This document shows, piece after piece, positions 60,566 through 64,000 of a stretch of DNA of 64,000 nt. The stretch spans positions 1-64,000 of the forward strand of contig KE159582.1 of the NCBI GenBank assembly GCA_000403255.2, read 5' to 3'. This DNA is from Lachnospiraceae bacterium 3-1. GTDB taxonomy: Bacteria > Bacillota > Clostridia > Lachnospirales > Lachnospiraceae. The notes under the pieces were generated by a model. The model was given only the letters and a program-made list of their open reading frames with translations. It searched no databases and was not told the origin of the DNA. The position numbers and the translations under genes are program-made. Position 1 is the first letter of the stretch; each line of letters starts with the position of its first letter.

Positions 60566-61444
60566 ATGTATGAGCTGAAACAGATTAGTGAGAAATGCTA
60601 TTATATAGACTGCCCGGCAAAGATAGGCGTTTACGTCCGGGACAAGGATAATGTCTTTCTGGTTGACAGCGGGAATGATAAGGATGCAGGGAGGAAGGTC
60701 CGGCAGATTTTAGACAAGAATGGATGGCATTTGGCCGCCATACTGAATACCCATTCCAATGCAGACCATATTGGTGGTAACCGTTACCTGCAGGGACAGA
60801 CAGGATGTAAGGTTTATTCCGGTGGTATTGAGGCAGCATTCACAAAATATCCGGTTCTGGAGCCGTCTTTCCTTTATGGTGGTTATCCATGTAAAGACTT
60901 GCGGCACAAGTTTCTGATGGCACAGGAAAGTGATGTGATGGATTTTTCTGATGGAGGATTCCCAAAGGAAATTAAAGTGATACCGCTGCCGGGGCATTTC
61001 TTTGATATGGTGGGATTCCGTATGCCAGATGGAGTGGTATTCCTTGCGGACTGTATTAGCAGCAGGGAAACGCTGGATAAGTATGCCGTCTCGTTCATTT
61101 ATGATGTGGGCGCTTATCTGGAAACACTGGATATGGTGGAGGGGATGGAAGCTGCCATGTTCGTTCCTGCCCATGCAGAAGCATCTGCTGATATAAAGGA
61201 ACTTGTTCAATACAACAAGGATAAGGTACATGAAGTGGCGGAAAAGATTTTATCCATCTGTAAGAAGCCGATGTGCTTTGAGCGTATTTTGCAGGAAGTG
61301 TTCAAAGGTTACGGGATTGCCATGAATTTTGAACAGTATGTGTTGGTAGGTAGCACGATGCGCTCCTACCTTTCATGGATGAAGGACACAGGGAAATTGT
61401 CGGCTGAATTTCAGGATAATATGCTACTTTGGCAGAGGGTATAA
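60566..61444 (+). CDS. MBL-fold metallo-hydrolase 3
   Basis: A 292-residue hydrolase: LNTHSNADHIGG (about 64-72, variant of HxHxDH with Asn in place of the second His), PLPGHFFDMVGFR (about 139), FLADCISSRE (Asp, about 157) and FVPAHAEA (about 195). A C-terminal helical domain (about 215-290) follows. The changed metal motif HSNADH is known from some MBL subfamilies. Its leader has overlapping Shine-Dalgarno and complementary sequences. Confidence 0.82.
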   Translation: MYELKQISEKCYYIDCPAKIGVYVRDKDNVFLVDSGNDKDAGRKVRQILDKNGWHLAAILNTHSNADHIGGNRYLQGQTGCKVYSGGIEAAFTKYPVLEPSFLYGGYPCKDLRHKFLMAQESDVMDFSDGGFPKEIKVIPLPGHFFDMVGFRMPDGVVFLADCISSRETLDKYAVSFIYDVGAYLETLDMVEGMEAAMFVPAHAEASADIKELVQYNKDKVHEVAEKILSICKKPMCFERILQEVFKGYGIAMNFEQYVLVGSTMRSYLSWMKDTGKLSAEFQDNMLLWQRV

Positions 61445-61547
61445 TGGGAAATATACAAATTGCCGCTGCTCTTATAGTGCGTCCATAAATGGGGAGTCTG
61501 GTTGGAGTGGCTGTTACGGGTGTACCCAAAAGTAATAGGTATGCTTA

Positions 61548-61862
61548 TCACTCAGTGCAAAGCTCTACTAATACAATCTCCAGGCGATTATTGAAGCGGA
61601 TCGGTATGATGCTGTTGCCAATGCCGCGACTAACAACCATGTCCGTGCTGCCATCCGTATACAGCCCTGCATCATATTTGGGGAATAGCCCTTGATTGGG
61701 TGCGACCAACCCGCCGATGAAGGGCAGACGGAACTGGCCGCCATGTGCATGGCCGCTTAAGACTAAACCAATACCGCAGTCTGTATAAGTTTCAAACAGC
61801 TCCGGACGGTGGGAGAGCAGGACTGTGTAGCTGCCTTCGTTGCCTGCAGGGACTTCCCGGCA
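61548..61862 (-). pseudogene. Metallophosphoesterase C-terminal remnant
   Basis: On the minus strand the segment reads VPAGNEGSYTVLLSHRPELF, then SGHAHGGQFRLPFIGGLVAPNQ, FPKYDAGLYTDGSTDMVVSRG and GNSIIPIRFNNRLEIVLVEL with a stop at 61548-61550. This is the C-terminal third of a calcineurin-like phosphoesterase (GHAHGG metal-binding motif). The N-terminal two thirds and a start are missing; the HxlR 5 gene begins where it breaks off. Confidence 0.8.
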
Positions 61863-62189
61863 TCACATTAAATGCGTGTCGCTCCATTTTTTCATGTCTC
61901 TCAAAATAGGGATGAAACTTTTTCCCAGATCAGTCAGGGAATATTCCACCTTCGGAGGCACTTCCTGATAGATATAGCGGGAGATAAAGCCGTCCTGTTC
62001 CAGTTCGCGGAGCTGCTTGGTGAGGGTGGACTGCGTGATGTCCCCAAGCCTCCGCCTCAGTTCCCCGAACCTCTGCACTTCATATTCCGCGATGTACCAT
62101 AATATCGTTATTTTCCATTTCCCGCTTAGGATGTTCTGTACTCTGACCATAGCCGCACATTGGGGCAGCGGCGCTTTCATATTGCTCAT
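61863..62189 (-). CDS. HxlR-family regulator 5
   Basis: A 108-residue regulator: one N-terminal Cys (LPQCAAMVRVQNILSGKWKITILW), ITQSTLTKQLRELEQDGFISRYI and PPKVEYSLTDLGKSFIPIL. ATG 62189 lies 7 nt after GGAGG. It is closest in sequence to HxlR 4 and is divergent from the pyrD/radical SAM operon. Sequence between them contains ggtactatg and cagtactttt half-sites. Confidence 0.86.
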   Translation of the reverse strand: MSNMKAPLPQCAAMVRVQNILSGKWKITILWYIAEYEVQRFGELRRRLGDITQSTLTKQLRELEQDGFISRYIYQEVPPKVEYSLTDLGKSFIPILRDMKKWSDTHLM

Positions 62190-62354
62190 GTGGTTTCCTC
62201 CTTCTGGTAGCATTATACTATATCCGCCCTTTCAGTTCAAGGTACTATGTTTCTTAATACCGGTATCATTTTTTACACTATAAACGAAAAAAGACAGTAC
62301 TTTTCTTTTTCTTGCCAGTTGCTATAATGTGATTCAAGAAAGGAGGCGGACGGG

Positions 62355-63269
62355 ATAAACACATCAGTGGATATAGCGGGCATCACATTGAAGAACCCGG
62401 TGATGCCTGCGTCCGGGACATTCGGCTCCGGGCAGGAATACAGCGGGTTTATGGATTTGAACCAGTTAGGGGCAGTGGTCACAAAAGGCGTGTCCCTTGT
62501 CCCGTGGGAGGGGAACCCCACACCAAGGATCATGGAAACGCCCAGCGGCATGATAAATGCGGTGGGGCTGCAGAATCCGGGGATTGACGTCTTTATCGAG
62601 AGGGACCTTCCTTTCCTCAGACAGTTTGACACGAAAGTTTTTGTCAATGTCTGCGGCAGTACCGTGGCGGATTATCTGGAAGCTGTGGAACGGTTGGCCG
62701 GGCAGGGGATAGACATGCTGGAGATCAATATTTCCTGCCCGAACGTGGAGCATGGAGGGATAGCTTTCGGGCAGGAGCCGGGCATGGTGGAGTACATCAC
62801 GAAGGAGATAAAAAGGAAAGCGGCGCAGCCCATGTCCATGAAGCTGACACCGAATGTTACGGACATAACGGAGATTGCAAGAGCAGCAGAGGCAGGGGGA
62901 GCGGATGCTCTCTCGCTGATCAATACCATCACGGGCATGAGGATTGACGTAAAGAAAAGGGCATTCAGCGTGGCGAATAAGACGGGCGGGCTGTCCGGGC
63001 CTGCAATAAAACCGATTGCGCTGAGGATGGTATGGCAGACCTGCCGGGCGGTAAGCATCCCGGTCATAGGGATGGGAGGGATTCAGTCGGCGGAGGACGC
63101 CCTAGAATTCATCATGGCAGGAGCTGCGGCGGTGGCCGTCGGGACGGCAAATTTCAGGAACCCTTGCGCCATGCCGGAGATCATCGAGGGACTGGAAAAG
63201 TACATGGAGGAAAACGGTATCAAGGACTTGCAGGAGATCAAGGGAATCGTCAACAGGAAGGAGAAATGA
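62355..63269 (+). CDS. pyrD: Dihydroorotate dehydrogenase, class 1B type
   Basis: A 304-residue FMN enzyme oxidising dihydroorotate in pyrimidine synthesis (1B type, usually NAD-linked via PyrK). Motifs: DIAGITLKNPVMPASGTFGSG, KGVSLVPWEGNPTPR, MINAVGLQNPG, NISCPNVEHGG (catalytic Cys region), LSLINTITGMRIDVKKR and VIGMGGIQSAEDALEFIMAGA. The start is odd: the expected codon at 62355 is ATA (ATA-AAC-ACA-TCA-GTG gives NTSVDIAG), 8 nt after AGGAGG; GTG 62367 is the alternative. No pyrK lies next to it. It sits 3 bp before a radical SAM gene. Confidence 0.85.
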   Translation: MNTSVDIAGITLKNPVMPASGTFGSGQEYSGFMDLNQLGAVVTKGVSLVPWEGNPTPRIMETPSGMINAVGLQNPGIDVFIERDLPFLRQFDTKVFVNVCGSTVADYLEAVERLAGQGIDMLEINISCPNVEHGGIAFGQEPGMVEYITKEIKRKAAQPMSMKLTPNVTDITEIARAAEAGGADALSLINTITGMRIDVKKRAFSVANKTGGLSGPAIKPIALRMVWQTCRAVSIPVIGMGGIQSAEDALEFIMAGAAAVAVGTANFRNPCAMPEIIEGLEKYMEENGIKDLQEIKGIVNRKEK

Positions 63270-63272
63270 CTT

Positions 63273-64000
63273 ATGCATTACACAGGAACCATATGGAGGC
63301 CGCCCTACGAGGCATGCAGTGCGCTGATCCAGGTAACGGCAGGCTGTACACACCACAAATGTAAATTCTGCACGCTTTATGAGGACGTGCCGTTTAAGTT
63401 CCGCATGTCGCCTTTATCAGAGGTGGAGGCGGACCTGAAGGAGATGAGCCGCTATTACAGGAACGCAAAGAGGGTATTCTTCACCGGGGCAAACCCGTTC
63501 GTCTTAAGTTTTGACAAGATGAAAACACTGGCAGAACTTGTAAGGAAATATTACCCGAAGGCAGAGTCCATCGGCTGCTTTGCCCGCATTACCGACATCA
63601 CGCCAAAGACCACGGAGCAGCTAAGGGAACTGCGGGAGCTTGGGTACAACAGCCTTACCATCGGCGTGGAGGCGGGGGATGAGGAATCCCTGTCCTTTAT
63701 GTATAAAGGCTTCGGGGTAAAGGAGATCATGGGAGAGTGCGGCAGGCTGGATGAAGTGGGCATGGACTATAACTTCTTTTACCTTGCCGGGATATACGGC
63801 TCCGGGCATATGGAGGACGGGGTGAAGAACACGGCGGAGGTGTTTAACAGGCTCCACCCGAAGATCATCGTTTCCTCCATGCTGACCATCTACCCGACTT
63901 CAGAACTGTACCAGGAAATCCAGGCAGGAAACTGGACAGAGGAAACGGAGATAGAAAAGCTGTATGAACTGAGGACGCTGATTGAAAGACTTGACATTGA
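63273..64000 (+). CDS. Radical SAM protein 3 (runs off the window)
   Basis: An intact 242+-residue paralog of radical SAM 1 and 2: MHYTGTIWRPPYEACSALIQVTAGCTHHKCKFCTLYED (CX4CX2C), FFTGANPFVLSFDK, LTIGVEAGDEESLSFMYKGFG and SSMLTIYPTSELYQEIQAG. ATG 63273 follows GAAGGAG and is coupled to pyrD. The family reaction is unknown. It is probably the functional copy of the radical SAM set. Confidence 0.85.
   Translation, partial: MHYTGTIWRPPYEACSALIQVTAGCTHHKCKFCTLYEDVPFKFRMSPLSEVEADLKEMSRYYRNAKRVFFTGANPFVLSFDKMKTLAELVRKYYPKAESIGCFARITDITPKTTEQLRELRELGYNSLTIGVEAGDEESLSFMYKGFGVKEIMGECGRLDEVGMDYNFFYLAGIYGSGHMEDGVKNTAEVFNRLHPKIIVSSMLTIYPTSELYQEIQAGNWTEETEIEKLYELRTLIERLDI

Noticed and set aside
1-64000. 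CRISPR array
   Set aside because: The repeated leaders are widely spaced, of unequal content and lie upstream of genes; no regular repeat-spacer array was seen.

Overview
The window looks like accessory DNA of a gut Firmicute, probably Lachnospiraceae/Clostridia. This is inferred from family resemblance: strong GGAGG ribosome-binding sites, clostridial-type siphophage genes, paired large serine recombinases, a Tn1549-like helicase/methylase with sortase and SpoVG-like genes, and many HxlR regulators. No rRNA, tRNA or CRISPR array was recognised. The left half is GC-rich phage DNA and the right half is clearly more AT-rich.

Layout. (a) 8-1984: complete IS1182-type insertion sequence. (b) 2005-30608: a prophage. 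It opens with small accessory genes, among them an amidoligase/gamma-glutamylcyclotransferase pair whose amidoligase gene is split by a 'recombinase in trio' (RIT) element at 2723-6198. Then come terminase, portal, ClpP-like protease, HK97 capsid, connector and tail genes with a programmed -1 frameshift, tape measure and tail-tip proteins. A reverse-strand SymE-like gene, holin and a frameshifted endolysin follow, then two overlapping serine recombinases. A repeated promoter module (inverted repeat, then TTGCTA, 17 bp, GAATAT) stands before the cargo genes on both strands and, in reduced form, before the recombinases. (c) 30701-32578: an HTH gene and two membrane-associated proteins of unknown function. 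(d) 32768-42334: part of an integrative conjugative element. Its helicase/methylase gene lacks its 5' end and carries a group II intron at 35235-37864 whose splicing would restore the frame. Sortase, tandem SpoVG and a coiled-coil protein follow. (e) 42496-43210: a small AT-rich two-gene cassette flanked by near-identical terminators.

(f) 43361-64000: a regulator-dense accessory region. It holds five HxlR-family regulators with N-terminal cysteines, a MerR, two AraC and one XRE-cupin regulator. They are interleaved with a flavin oxidoreductase, three metallo-beta-lactamase-fold hydrolases, a PEBP-like protein, an amidohydrolase, a CMD-like protein, a cupin protein, a nitroreductase, an exporter, and an HxlR/dihydroorotate dehydrogenase/radical SAM module. 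Two earlier radical SAM paralogs are frameshifted. I infer an electrophile or redox response role from the families present; nothing in the sequence proves it.

The best candidates for undescribed biology are the repeated promoter/inverted-repeat module tying phage cargo genes together, the phage amidoligase/cyclotransferase pair interrupted by the RIT element, a two-hairpin repeat found three times (twice upstream of HxlR genes), and the HTH plus two-membrane-protein cassette at the prophage/ICE junction.
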